Shown here: positions 12,017 to 23,604 of the stretch, piece by piece
Position numbering within the stretch: position 1 is the first letter of the stretch
How the letters are laid out: each line of letters begins with the position of its first letter
Source of the DNA: Linnemannia hyalina
Lineage: Eukaryota > Mortierellomycota > Mortierellomycetes > Mortierellales > Mortierellaceae
Direction of reading: 5' to 3'
Length of the DNA: 64,000 nt
NCBI GenBank assembly: GCA_019671135.1
Contig: JAHRHY010000010.1
Location: 806,001-870,000, forward strand
Made by a program: the position numbers and the translations under genes
The notes under the pieces: model-generated
What the model was told of the DNA's origin: nothing
What the model saw: the letters and a program-made list of their open reading frames with translations, nothing else
The model's database searches: none

Positions 12017-14520
12017 CTCTCTCTCTATTTTCTGTGGCTGTTGCTTTTTTTTGTCTGTGATCTTTGTTTATTTTACCTGCCGCTGCAACATTTTGTTCAT
12101 CGAATTCTTTTTCCCACTTTTTTTTTTCCCTTTATTTTGTTATCTGAGCGCGACCACACGTAGGCGACGCAACCTATCACAAAATCGATGACAAAGAAAC
12201 ATGTACCGGCAAACGAGGGGTCTTTTCGAATTGTTGTTGCCCAAGAAAGGCGTCGCAATAAAGTGGTTTGCTTTTTTTTTTGTTGCTGTTGTTGTTGTTG
12301 TTGTTTTCGACTGTCGGCGTGCAGTATCTGAGGCGGGAAAAAAAAATTGTTAATTTCCCCTTGCCTTTTTTATGCACTATTTGCGTGGCAGGGCAAAAAA
12401 TGAAGGGCGAAGACTATTGGAATAGGGCAGGGTTAATGAGTGTGGAGGGGTCCAGAGAATGGAGGGGGGGTTTTGGGCGATGAGTAAAGTAGGAGGAGGA
12501 AGAGGGATGGTAATTGTTGTCAATGCCGATTTAAGATCGCGTTTTCTTAATCTCATCCATCATTCTATTTTTCACACGCTTTTTCATGCATTTCGAATTT
12601 TGCAATTTTAACTTGTCAGGCATAAAAGAGGAAAGGGTAAACAAACAAAAAGTGGTGGGTGCGTTGTGCTCGGATTGCGCTATTACACTTCTCTTGTCGG
12701 GAGATCTTAATTTGAGATTCGAATGAGAGAATGATAGAGAAAGCAAGGTTGGGGAGGTTGAGGAAGAGGTTGATGAAAATGATTTTAATAAAAAATAGGT
12801 ACCTCGTTTCCAGAAGGAGGAGTGGATTATCGTAATGAGAGCATGAGTACAGAAAAAACAGAAGGGTTGGTGGATGGAGGGATGGGAACGAGGAGGGACA
12901 GACGGGGAGGAGTTAAATGCGATGAAGATCATATTCATGCCAAGAGCGACAATGCATGGGAGCCGGCCGTTTCTTGCACTGATTGATATTTTTTATTGGA
13001 TGTGTTATTGTTAATACTGTTTGGCAACCAACCCAGGGTAAGACTGAGTGAGTGAGTGGGTGTTTGCATTGTTGTTGTTTTTTGTTGTTTTTTTTTTTTT
13101 TGCCTCCGCTTTGCCAAACTGCCCATCCGTCCGTCGCTGCCTTGTTTGCATGCAACCACAAGAATAAAAACATAGACAATCCAACCCAAAAAAATTGTCA
13201 TGCATAACTACAGCCCATTTTTCTTGGTTAGGCCTTTATTCAAAAAAGCAAAAAAAAAATAAAGCTCACTAACCTTTCACAAAGTGGCTGGCCCGACCAA
13301 CTCTCTCACTTCCAATTGGACCTCGACGAAATAAAGTACATTGGCTATTCATTGTTAATTGTTTTCTATTTTCTTCTTGAGAATGTTTTCCGCGGAACAA
13401 TTGGATATACTTCGATTGGTACGTCGACCTCCAGGGGAAGGGGGAGAGGAGAAGGAGGAGGAGGAGCGAGAAATTTCTTGACGCGAGAACAAGAAAATTG
13501 ATCAGAAAACACCCATTTTGACAGGAGATGAAGAAAAGGACTGAAAGAAGGATGAAAACATACGAAAAGGAAAGGTGAGGAGTCGGAGGGGGAAAAAAAA
13601 AAGGCAAACATGGATGTGGCACTGTATGTGTGTGCGTGTGATCAAAAGAAGAGAGTACATGTACATGCAGAACACAAACGCAAATACAAACACAGAAAAT
13701 GATTTAACGTGTGCGCAAAGGCGGTGCAAAAGTGTCCACCTTCTGCTTGTCGCATGTATCACGTTATGGCCATTAGTCTCCTGCTTTTTGGTACCTTTGT
13801 AGCTGTAGTTGTTGTGGACCCAACTTTTCCTTGAAAAAAAAGCTGTTGATGGCATGAGCTCTTGTTGAACTTTCTCTCCAAGCCGAATTACGAAAACTCA
13901 ATAGTTTGTCGCCGTTGTGCGTGATCAACACATCAAACAAAAGGCTAGAAACGAGGGGGGATGGCCAAAGGCCTGAAATCAAGGGTAAGAAACCCCAGGA
14001 AGAATGACGGAGAATTAGCAGCGAGTTGCTGGACAGAACGGAAGGGAGGGGATAGAGTGAGAGGAGAGAGAGATAGTGTTTTTTTTTGCTCACAGTTGTT
14101 TTTTAGACCTCTGTTTCGCAGCCTCCAATCGACGACCAATCCTCTCATTCAGCTGCACTTGCTCTTCTCTTTCGTTTGTACGACGTTGGCAACGTGAATA
14201 ACTCTCAATGTCAAAAAAGAGGGAGGTCATTGAGGACATGCACAAAAACAGGTTTGCCAAAACGAATAGTTCGGATGGAGCCAATCATTTGCCACTAATT
14301 ACAGTGTGCAAGATTGCAATTACTGTACTTCCTACACATTTTCGCCAGTTTGATGGTAAAGCCTTGATCAACCCCATCGCCAATAGTCCTTGAGAACGAA
14401 CCTAAGGTTTCCAGTCAAAAACGTTTGAACATCGATTAAGCAACCAAAGCGAACCAAGTCGAGTCTTCTGGGGATTTGCTATTATGGCTGGACGCTGTGC
14501 ATTATGATAATGTTGAATGC

Positions 14521-17513
14521 CTATGAAGATAAAGAGCTGTGGTTGGGGGTAGACTGTGTGTCCATGGCGGCGTCGGCATCGACTGCTGGTTTATCTGTCG
14601 GTGAAGCAGATCCACTATTCACAGGCTCGGCCTTGTCCTCCTGACCTTCTGCGGCTCCCGTCGTTGATGCTGCTTTTGGTGCTGGTGCTGCAGGTGGAGG
14701 TGTAGACGGTGTTGATGTAGCTGCAGAAGCGGGGTCAGTCTTGGCGGCAGCAACGTCTCCAGCGGGGCTCGTCTCCTTCATGTCCACATCCTCCTGTGCC
14801 CCATTCTCGCCTTGAGAAGGCTTCACCTCACCGCCAGCCTCTGCCTGCTCCTGTGTGCCGGCCTGGTTGTCTACCTCTGCCTGTTCCTGTGTGCCAGCCT
14901 GGCTGCCTTCCTCGGCGTTCTCCTCTGCTGGCGGTTCGGGAACCTTGCCTCCATTCTCGCGGACCATATCCTCAAAGGCCTTATCTTCCTTGATAGCATT
15001 CGCTAATCCATCAAAGTCGAGCTTGAGGTTATCGTAGAGGTGAATGTACTGCTGCACGCCGAGTCGGAAAGCCCTCCACATCCTTCCTTGGTCCTTCTCC
15101 TTCGCCTCCTCTTCCTTCTGAGCCAAGACTTCCTTATCCTTGTTCTGAAGTTTTCTTATCATGTCCTCCCGTTTTCTCAAACGCCCCACATCGTACAAGT
15201 ACGAGTCCACATCTCGAGGGGGTTTATAGCTTCCGAATCCAGGCTCTTCCCATTCTCGGTCTGCAACCTCACGCCACAGCTCTGTCAAGGACGCGCAACC
15301 GAGTCTCTGCTTCAATGGTGCCATCTTTTCCGACAGACGCTTGCGCTTCTGGCCCGTTTGCTCAACTTTCTCGGCTGTCCATGAAGGCTTCTCAAATGGT
15401 TGACAGCTCTCAGCCTTCCATTGCACCTATGTTCACAAATAGTCACATAATATGTTAGTGGCTTCTCCACCTAGTGTAAAATGATATTTTCGCATTGCCA
15501 TACCACACAAGTACTGTAAATAACTTACCCAGTTCTCATCATCCTTGAGTACTTCTTCGACCGTGCTCACGAAAGAAGAGTCGCCAGCCTCAAGTCCAGC
15601 CGCCTTCAGGTGCTTGAGGATTATGGGGCGGGTGGCCTCTGTCCATTCCTGGTCCTTGGCGTCCAAGATCCATTGCGACAAGAATGGCCGGTTAGGCGTC
15701 GTAATCTTGGCCTGTGCTTCTTTGGTGGCCAAGCTGTGGCTCTGCAAGTACTGGATCATAATCAAGAACTGGACAAGAATGTGTTTCCTGAAATACGGGT
15801 CCACAATCTATGCGGGCCGAAAGTAAGTATGTTTAGTATCCATTCCATTGTGTAAATGCACGCATGCGTACTGCTGTTACTGTTAATGGTATAGTTGGTT
15901 ACCTCGAGTTGCAACAGCTTGGGGCTGGTAAGGAACTTTGGGAAATACGTGCTTGGCGGGCTCGTCTTGTCCTTGTTCGAGCTGTGTTTCTTCTTCTCCA
16001 CGCTTTGGCTGGCTGCTGACTCGGTGGCTGGTTCTGACGTGAGCGCATCTGTAGCTGCGCTAGCCGCTTCCGCCCTTTGGCCACGAGATTTCTGCTCCTC
16101 TTCCTCAATTGACGCGAACTTGGCGAGAGTTTTGTCGATGCCTTCCCGCAGCTTGGTCATGTTGTCTGTTGAGTTGATGAGCAAGTTCGGGTTGTTGAAG
16201 AATGACTGGAGGCCCCAGAAAACAGTGTAGAATTGCGTCTGTGTTCTGGCAGTTTCATCCGGCTTATCCTCCTCCATCTGTTCCTTTGCGGGTGATCCTG
16301 CTTCTATAAAATAGAGAGTAGAAGTAAGGACAAATAGATTCTAAGTCATAGGCTCAAGACGATGGCGTGACTAAAATATAACATGCGATGAATCACAATA
16401 CATACCTTGATCGACATCCATAGCTTCACCGGCGGGAACTCGAGAGTCATCACCCTTCTGAGACTGAGGAGTGGAAGCCAGCTCTGGAACAATCACGATA
16501 TCGTCACTCTCGACAAGGGTAACGTTCTCTGTGTTGAATTCTCCCTTGAGGTTGACTCCTGATCGCTCAGTGATGGGAAACACGCTTGAGAGCAGCATCA
16601 GGATACGCCCACACAAAACCGTGTTCTTTGCCTTTGAAAGTCGTCGGAGGAGCTCGTTGCAGATTCGAAGAAACGACAATCCCTTTCCTTTGGTGTTGGC
16701 GATACCCTATTAATTTAAGGAAATTCTGCACGTTAACTTTTGTAACAAATGATCATCAGGTACCATTTACGACCCACCATGAAAAAATACCAACAACAGT
16801 AAACAGAACGCCACTTACAGAGGTGAACATATCCACACGCGATTCCAGATAATAATAAACTTGCTCGCCACACTCGACCGTCTGCATATCCAAGACTTCC
16901 TCCAGGAGATGGATGGGGGTCAACGGCTCGACGAGTTCGAGTTCCGAGCAGCGCAAAAGAAGGTCGAGGCATCGGAAGAGGGCATCCTTGAGTCGTTCAA
17001 TGTCTGATCCCAGTTCGTTCTAGTGGTTGTGGGTGCCCATCGACAGGACGTTGAATAAGCGCGCGCGCGGAAAAGGTGCAGGAGTGTTTGGTGGAGTTCG
17101 TTAGCGGCCAATTTTCGTCGAATATCGATCCAGGGCAAATTTAATGAGGACGATGCGATGCATGTTGGTGATGGAGCCTGCCGCGACGACGACACCGAAG
17201 ACGAATAGAAGGTGGAAGATGGCCTGTCCTTTTGTGGTTCAGAGAGTTATACCTGGATCGAAAAGAGCTTCATCTTGAAGGCACCCTCCAAGAGAGAATG
17301 CCGGTCGAGCACTCTGTATTTGCCGAGTTCGGGCACGAGGATAGACTTGACAGCAGCGTCCACGGCCGTGGTTCGGTTCCTGAACGCCTTGTCGTCGTGA
17401 ATGTCGATTGTTATGCTCGTGTAGTCTTTTGTTGCAGTCAGGATGCGGCTGATAGCGTCTGCTGTGTTCAGCAGCGGCCCGAAGGGGGGCAAGCGAAGCG
17501 CTGAACTTGGCAT
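14521..17513 (-). CDS. THOC1: THO complex subunit 1 (THOC1/Hpr1 family)
   Basis: Component of the THO/TREX complex that couples nuclear transcription to mRNP packaging and export. The six-exon model is 17513-17253, 17019-16819, 16706-16406, 16303-15903, 15807-15529 and 15426-14521, giving about 782 aa. Family blocks seen in order are a CNELLRRLSKAKNTVLCGRI block, then a SGVNLKGEFNTENVT-type block, then KFLTSPKLLQLE followed by YFRKHILVQFLIMIQYL, then an ENW motif and a KRLSEKMAPLK segment. These match the conserved core of animal THOC1. The C-terminus is acidic and Ala/Glu/Pro-rich with QAGTQEQAE repeats; the death domain found at the end of animal THOC1 is not visible. The least certain junction is exon 1 to exon 2, across a 233-nt intron, where an extra small exon is possible. 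The gene is divergent from the YTH-domain gene, 450 bp between start codons. Confidence 0.93.
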
Positions 17514-17963
17514 GAGGTATGTGTCTGTCGTGTATATATTTGGGGGTTGATTTGAGTGTGGCGTTCGGTCTTGCGCCGTGAAGATGGATCCGATTCTTGT
17601 TGATTAGGGTTGTTGTTCGAGTGGCGGCGGTGGTGGCAGCTGATTAGTATACAAGTCGTGAGGGTGGCGATGGTTGTAGGCAAGGGATTGTATTGTTCCT
17701 GTTCTTGGATGCGTGTGTGTGTATGTGCGAGTGTGGAAGAGAAGAGTGAAGAAACACATCTCTGGGGTGGATTTTGGGTGGCGTCGAACCCACATGACTG
17801 CTTTCGACTCCACCAGGTTCGAACAAAAGAAAGAGCTAGTTGTCATGCATCATTCACCCATTCAAAACAGGACCAACACACGCGACAAGACCTTCCCCGC
17901 ACTATCAAAGGCGACGCTTCAATAGACACCTCGGATAGGTATAGGCTATTCTACACCATAACC
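17514..17963. promoter_or_regulatory. Bidirectional promoter between THOC1 and the YTH gene
   Basis: This 450-bp interval contains the 5' leaders of both divergent genes. It includes a TG-rich stretch near 17,715-17,735 and an 11/12 inverted repeat at 17777-17788 and 17803-17814. An open frame runs upstream of the chosen YTH start, from 17610, but its composition is unlike the protein that follows. Confidence 0.7.
17777..17814 (+). other. Inverted repeat / RNA hairpin in the YTH gene leader
   Basis: The left arm GGTGGCGTCGAA (17777-17788) pairs with the right arm TTCGACTCCACC (17803-17814) at 11 of 12 positions around a 14-nt loop. The loop contains UGACU, which fits the DRACH consensus for m6A. 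It lies about 150-190 nt upstream of the YTH start codon, so it would be in the mRNA leader if transcription starts upstream of it. Confidence 0.5.
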
Positions 17964-20900
17964 ATGAGCAAGGGCAAGGAATTCATCGTCAGCTGGGACG
18001 ACCTCGACGACGACGACCTCTTCGACGAAGACCCTATCGAACCCAGTCAGGGGCAGTCTGCTCCAGCGAAGGATGACGCGACTCCTACAGCAGCAGCTGT
18101 AGCCCCTGCGCGCATCTTTCGGAAACCCGAGTCCGCCAATTCGACTCCCACGAATGAGCCCTACGTTAGCAAGCAGGACCTACGGAACGAGAACAAACAA
18201 TTGAGCACTAGTAGCAGCAACATCAACACCCCTGGGCGATTCCGCTCTGTCTCAGGAACGAGTGAAGGCTCCGACCATCATACCGATAGCTCCTGGAAGG
18301 GCGAAAGCGATTGGAGGAGCAATCGAATGAGAACATCAAAGCCGATACAGCCTGTTAAAGAGGACTTGAGGGATGCCATCAGAACTATGACACGTCAGAT
18401 GAAGGATCTCGAATCTCCAGGAATTCGCGCAACAAAGTCGATCAGAACACCTCAATCTCGTCCATTGGAATCCGGTATCACTTTGGTGGCGATTCGTACC
18501 AGTTCGGACCCCAAGCCGTCATCATCCTCGGGCCGACCATCCGCTTCGGACGTGATTGCAGCACCACCAAAACGGGACAGTTATCGACCGAGGAGTCGCT
18601 CCGGGAGTCGCTCAAGAGGCAAGGAGTCCAGGAGTCGCAAAAAGTCCAGGAGTCGGTCAAGGGGGCGGTCGTGGAGTCGGTCAAGAAGGCGGTCGTGGAG
18701 TCGATCCAGAGGCAGAGCAAGAAGTCGGTCCAGGGATCGATCATGGGACAGAGAAACGTCGTCGCGACATAGAAGTAGATCAAGAGGAAGGAGTAGGAGT
18801 AGAGGCAGGCGGAGGAGCTGGGAACGGAGTAGGAGCAGAGATGGGTATAAAATCATAGGGAGAAGCAGAGACGATGACAAAGATAAGGGCAAGGACAGGG
18901 ATAGGGACAAGGACAAGGAGAGGAACAGGGATAGGGATAAGGATAAGGATAAGGTCATGGACAGAGGTAGAGGCAGGGATAGGGACGTAGACAAATGGAG
19001 GACCTCGAGTCGGAGTAGGAGTACAGATAAGAGCAAGCCCAGGGGCAGGAGTCGAAGCCGGAGCGCTCTACCGACCAAAGCGGAGGAAAAGTCTAGCAGC
19101 AGGACAAACAGCGTGTCGAGAGAAGCCATTTCAACGATCATATCAACATCACCGAGTTCGCATATAGCTGCCCAAACATCAAACATCACCACAATGCCCA
19201 CCACCACATCAACCACTTCGTCTTCTCTCTCGGCGTCGCTTTCCGCTCGTCGCTCTCCGGCCGACCAACTCATTGCCCCTTCCACTTCGTTACCAAACAC
19301 TGTGCGCAACAACTCTACAACACTAGCACAAACGACGACTCTTAGCAACATGGAAGCATCAATAGACTCCTTGGACTTAACTCGACCAACTTTACGGAAT
19401 ACCACTACCACTACCACTACGTCTTCCACCTCTTCACCTGTCACTGAACCACTTCAAACCACCGACCCCGACCTCGCGACCGACCTCCAGGGCTTCACAA
19501 CATCGACCAACATCAAGGTGGAGCCAGAGGACCCTCCTACTCTGGCACAAGCAGCAAAAGCATCATCGCCAGAGGTGGCTGTGAAACAAGAGCCTCTTAG
19601 CTCTGAGGACGCCACCAAATTCCTGCCTCAGGCATCTCAGCCAACAATACCAAGCGCACCAGGACTAGTCAACCCCATGGGAGCCGAAGTAGGGGCTCAG
19701 GATCCTCACTACATTGTCATACGTGTCAGCGACGAAGGTGACTTCAATGATGCTCGGAGAAGCGTAAGTCTCTTAGACTGGCCCCTTTCCAGCTTTGTGT
19801 TGCACCAGCAGTGATATGTCCCATATGTCCCCCCATTAAGCTTGCTGTTCCTCTCTATCATTTTCTTTGTTTAGAACATTTGGAACACCAACCCAATGTA
19901 CAACAAAGCTCTGCGGGAACTCTACAGCGTAGGTCATTCATGCATGTTCCGGGGTTAGACTATGCGAAAAGGTTATGTCAAGCCTTGTTGTTAATTAATA
20001 TACTCCGCATGTCTTTCTTTATATTAGCCGACTTCACAAGTGTTTCTGATCTTCACTGTGTTTATGAGCAGTGAGTTCTGCGGGATCGCCAAGATGGCAT
20101 CGGAAATGATGTGGGTGGGTGAACGAACCATCTTTGACAAGTCAAACCTGAGGCAAAAGTTCAAGCTCCAATGGGTCGCCTGGTATGTTAATTTAGCTAT
20201 TCTTGAACGTGAAGTACTACTACTTTTGCCGGAATGCGTGTCTAACCTTTTCTTGCTGTTGTTGCTTTTGCTATCATGTTGATAGTTCGCGCGTCTCGTA
20301 TGACAGCGTCAAGGAGTTTACACATGAGCCAATCTACAAGATCATTCGCAAGAATGGATGTGAGCTTCCTCAGGATATTGGAGGCGGCATTCACAAACTG
20401 CTTGTTGAAAACCAACCCGAGGAAGAACCGTAAGTCTCGACTATAGTTCTTTCTCGAGTCATATTGGAGAAAGTCTAACTGTGTGATATCTAACCGCTTA
20501 TCGTTCCAAATTTATTTGTTTTAGGCAACCAACTCTGGCCTTGCAAGAGGATGACAGCAGTGCGCTCGATATTACTGCTACGAGTTTCAGTCAGGATATG
20601 CTCATGGGTGAAGGCGCCAATGCTCAAGAAAGTCCGACACTGCATCTCAACTCACTGTTTATGGACACTTCTGACATGGATGTCGATCTGCCAGAACCTA
20701 CGACGAATGACTTCCAGGACAAGGACAAGGACGAAGACCAAGACAAAGACGAAGGTGATGTCGACTCTGACGAGGAAAGGTAAAAATAGCGCTGTCATCT
20801 TACGAGTCGTCTGACGGTAATCGCGAGCTCATGCATGAATCGAAGTTTGAGAAGCTAACACGTTTGAGTTTTGTTATTTTTGCATTATGTAGTTCGTCCA

Positions 20901-22036
20901 TGGATCTGGACTCTAATCCAAATACAGCCGCCGATTTCATAGAGTCCTCATCTCCAAAGGCCACCCTTCTCCACAGCCCGCATACTCGCAAGAGATCAAT
21001 CTCTGCCGATGGGAACGACGACCTGTCTATAGAGCGTGCTCTTGCCGATGAAGAACAGAGACAATTGATCAGAGACCGCTCAATGGAACCAACTATCGAG
21101 CGCACCGATCGGAAAGCGGACGACGAAGAAAAGGAAGGGGAGAATAAGGACATGGAAAAGGGAGAGGCTATTTCCCGTCGGGATGTTTCTCCAATACGTG
21201 CAAAGTCACCCAGAAAACTCGATTCACCTCCACCTTCAATTCCTTCAAGGCGCTGGTCGCCTTCGAGACGTCGATCGCCTCCACCGCCTCAAATGCGATC
21301 CTCTCGAAGGAGATCACCACCGCCACCAACATCATCATCCCGGTACTGGCCCCCACCACCACCATCGCTTCGAAGGAATCGATCCCCTCCACCGCCCCGT
21401 CGAAGACCGCCACGTCGCGGATCTCCACCTCCACCACCATCACATTACTCTCAGTCACCTCCATACGAACGATCGGGATTACCAGCGTTTACTTCTTCCA
21501 GCTACGGCTTCAGGTCTCCGCCACCGTTCCCGCAACGATCCAAGGATCCTCGAGATCGATCCGCGTCGACATATGTGTTTCATTCAGGAAGTGGACCCAA
21601 TTATCAGCGCGATCGGTTCAGTAATGCCCCTACGGACCCGCGTCTCTTGGTTAGCCGTAATGCTAGCAGTAGTGTCGTCCCGCAGAAGCGACCCTATGAT
21701 GAACAGAGCGGATCGATGGAGGATGATAAGGGTACTATACTGACAGACGCAGTGGACCTTCCGGCTTCGGTCTTCCCTCTTGAGGACGACGCCGATGATG
21801 GTATGGGCGGTCATTTTATTTCACCAACGCAGCCAATCAATCCCTCGGCCACAGGAGCATCATCGTCATCGTCGTCATCTGCGGCGCCGGGAGGCCCTTC
21901 TTCATCCACCTCTACGACTCCTTCTACGGATCCCCCTATCCAGATCACGAGCATCACGCTGATCCCTTCAGGGATGTCCAAGAGTCGACGCAAGAAGATG
22001 CGAAAAGAGGCACTTGCTAAACCTCTAGACTTTTAG
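17964..22036 (+). CDS. RS-rich YTH-domain m6A reader, YTHDC1-like
   Basis: Predicted nuclear reader of N6-methyladenosine in RNA. The six-exon model is 17964-19763, 19875-19928, 20028-20182, 20286-20429, 20525-20779 and 20893-22036, giving about 1183 aa. The start ACCATGAGC opens an acidic N-terminus (WDDLDDDDLFDEDP). Residues ~205-380 are Arg/Ser dipeptide-rich, followed by Arg/Asp/Lys repeats. The YTH domain (~590-725) begins HYIVIRVSDEGDFNDARRS, runs through NIWNTNP and FCGIAKM, and ends near IYKIIRKNGCELP. The apparent aromatic cage is Trp603, Trp647 and Leu659, the W-W-L set of YTHDC1 rather than the W-W-W set of YTHDF proteins. The C-terminus (~870 onward) is Pro/Arg/Ser-rich, as in YTHDC1. 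Three introns interrupt the YTH domain, and exon 2 is only 54 nt. The gene converges on BCP1. Confidence 0.9.
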
Positions 22037-22203
22037 AGCTTTTTTTACGACCAGACATTGTAATACAAACGCCAATTTTTTCACATAAAATTAAATGTGC
22101 TTGGGGGGTTTTTTTTTGTGCTTGTAATTAATGAAATGTGCGAGAATGAAAGGTCTATGTGTGATGGTCAGTTTTTTTTTTTTTTTGTAACGACTGAACG
22201 CGA

Positions 22204-23604
22204 CTACCACTGAGAGTTGTTGGCCATCAATTGGACGACTTCGGGGATTTTGGTCTTGTGGATGAGCATCATGCGGCGGGCGGGGGCAATTCCATAGTCC
22301 TCAAACGTGTTCTTGGACTCTGCAACCGTTGGTGGCGTCGTCAACTTGAAGTCCTGTGTAAACTCGGCAAACTGCTGCAGCATTTCTTCCTCTGGGTGGA
22401 AAAAGAATGTCGTTGGCTCCGCCTATTTTCAAAAAACATCGCAAGAAAAAATATATGTGGTGGGTGAGTATGATGGCCGAGTTTGTCAAGAGCGAAAGAT
22501 CGTTGGAGGATGAAGAGCATGACTTACGGTCTTGGTCTTCTTCTTGGTGGGCTTGGGAGCCTCGTCGTCCAGATCGATCTTGGGAGCGACTTCATGGTAT
22601 GTAGGCGCCATCAACAAATAGTACTCAAAGTTGAACGGCAATCCCTAAAGTAATTTACCGCAGTACGAGTTCAGGATGTTAGTCACTCTATAGCGACAAA
22701 GCCTCACTCACAACCCCACCTTTCCAGTATACAACCCAGTGCCTTCGTTTTCATCTTTCTGCCTTACCTCGTCAACAGCCCACTTGACTTCCTCAAGCAA
22801 CATCCTCCACATAGGAGGTGCGGTCTCAACTGGCATATTAATAAACCTCTCGCTCAAAATCAACCCAACCTCCTTCTTGGACCCGGCCGCCAAAAGCTCC
22901 TTCAATTTGTTATGCAGTCCCTCATTTTGCTTCGATTTCGTAAACGCATAATCCCGGATCTGAGTCATCGCTTGGCTTGGCTTCTGCGTTGCTGGTGCTC
23001 CTGTTCCTTCTGATGTAGCGGGAGTAGGGTGGATATGATGAAGGTGTTGGTTCATGTTGAGGACGGTGAGGAGGGAGTAAGGGTCGGACTCGACGCCGTT
23101 GACTTTGATGGTCGTGCCGACGTTGGACTGGGCGACGATGAGGTCGGAGAGTTCTGAGAGGGCAAAGAGGATGGCGTCGCTGGCAAAGTATTGGTTGAGG
23201 AGGTTCTTAATTGCGTGGAAGTCTATCTCCTTTGGGTCAAAGAACTCGAAATCGACGTTGATGATATCCTAGACCAAGGAATGGAACAAAAAAAACCTCC
23301 GGGTTAGGATACAATAGACGCTGGTTTTGTGATGTTGTTGGTTGCCTGTGCATTGGTGTATCTCCTCGTCCGTCCGTTCAGCTTGAAATGTAAGCTGCCA
23401 TTCCCCAATGGCTGCCTTGCTCAATAGTTTTCCTGGCGCCGGTGTATATCTGTCCTAAAAAAAAAGAAAGCAAGGCATGTGAACGTTCAAGAAGGTTATG
23501 AGTGTTACCTCGCCATCAGAACCGGAATCATCCTCGTCTTCCTCGTGGCTGGCCATTTCGACATCCTCGGGATCGCGTTTCTCAGTTGCCTTTCTCTTGC
23601 TCAT
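22204..23604 (-). CDS. BCP1: BCP1/BCCIP family protein
   Basis: In yeast Bcp1 is a nuclear chaperone for ribosomal protein uL14 (Rpl23) and also affects nuclear export; the mammalian homologue is BCCIP. The four exons are 23604-23509, 23268-22720, 22644-22528 and 22422-22204, all phase 0, giving about 326 aa, close to the family length of ~280-320. The acidic N-terminus (DPEDVEMASHEEDEDDSGSD) is followed by DIINVDFEFFDPKEIDFHAI, then GLILSERFINMPVETAPPMW, the FEYYLLMAPTY segment and the C-terminal FFFHPEEE block. The donor of exon 2 (AAAG|GTGGGG) is weak but is the one that preserves the frame. An upstream in-frame start at 23664 would add 20 residues. It is convergent with the YTH gene (167 bp between stop codons). 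Confidence 0.92.

Larger units (their letters stand above)
1..14520. other. 14.5 kb gene desert rich in simple sequence
   Basis: No reading frame here resembles a known protein. The longer open frames are Ser/Leu/Phe-rich or Arg/Glu/Lys-rich translations of CT- or GA-tracts. The first 1.1 kb is purine-rich on the plus strand, and there are repeated CT-rich blocks around 5,715-5,870 and 9,060-9,130. Short runs of T or A, CAACAA-type stretches and isolated TATA-like words (for example TATATAAAGG near 8,295) are scattered through it. Single GT..AG-like signals occur, but I could not chain them into a coding gene. It may be the extended upstream region of a regulatory gene outside the window, or a source of non-coding RNA. 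Confidence 0.7.

Noticed and set aside
17760..17830. tRNA-like words (GTGGGTTCGACGCC on minus, GGTTCGAAC on plus)
   Set aside because: The B-box-like words are part of the 12-bp inverted repeat. No matching acceptor stem, A box or anticodon arm could be folded on either strand.
17610..17963. 118-residue N-terminal extension of the YTH protein
   Set aside because: The in-frame extension is Cys/Val/Trp-rich from TG-repeats and unlike the acidic start of the protein. ATG 17964 has a good ACCATGAG context.
18581..19444. 287-residue minus-strand open frame
   Set aside because: It is the Leu/Ser/Asp shadow of the RS/RD-repeat coding sequence of the YTH gene.
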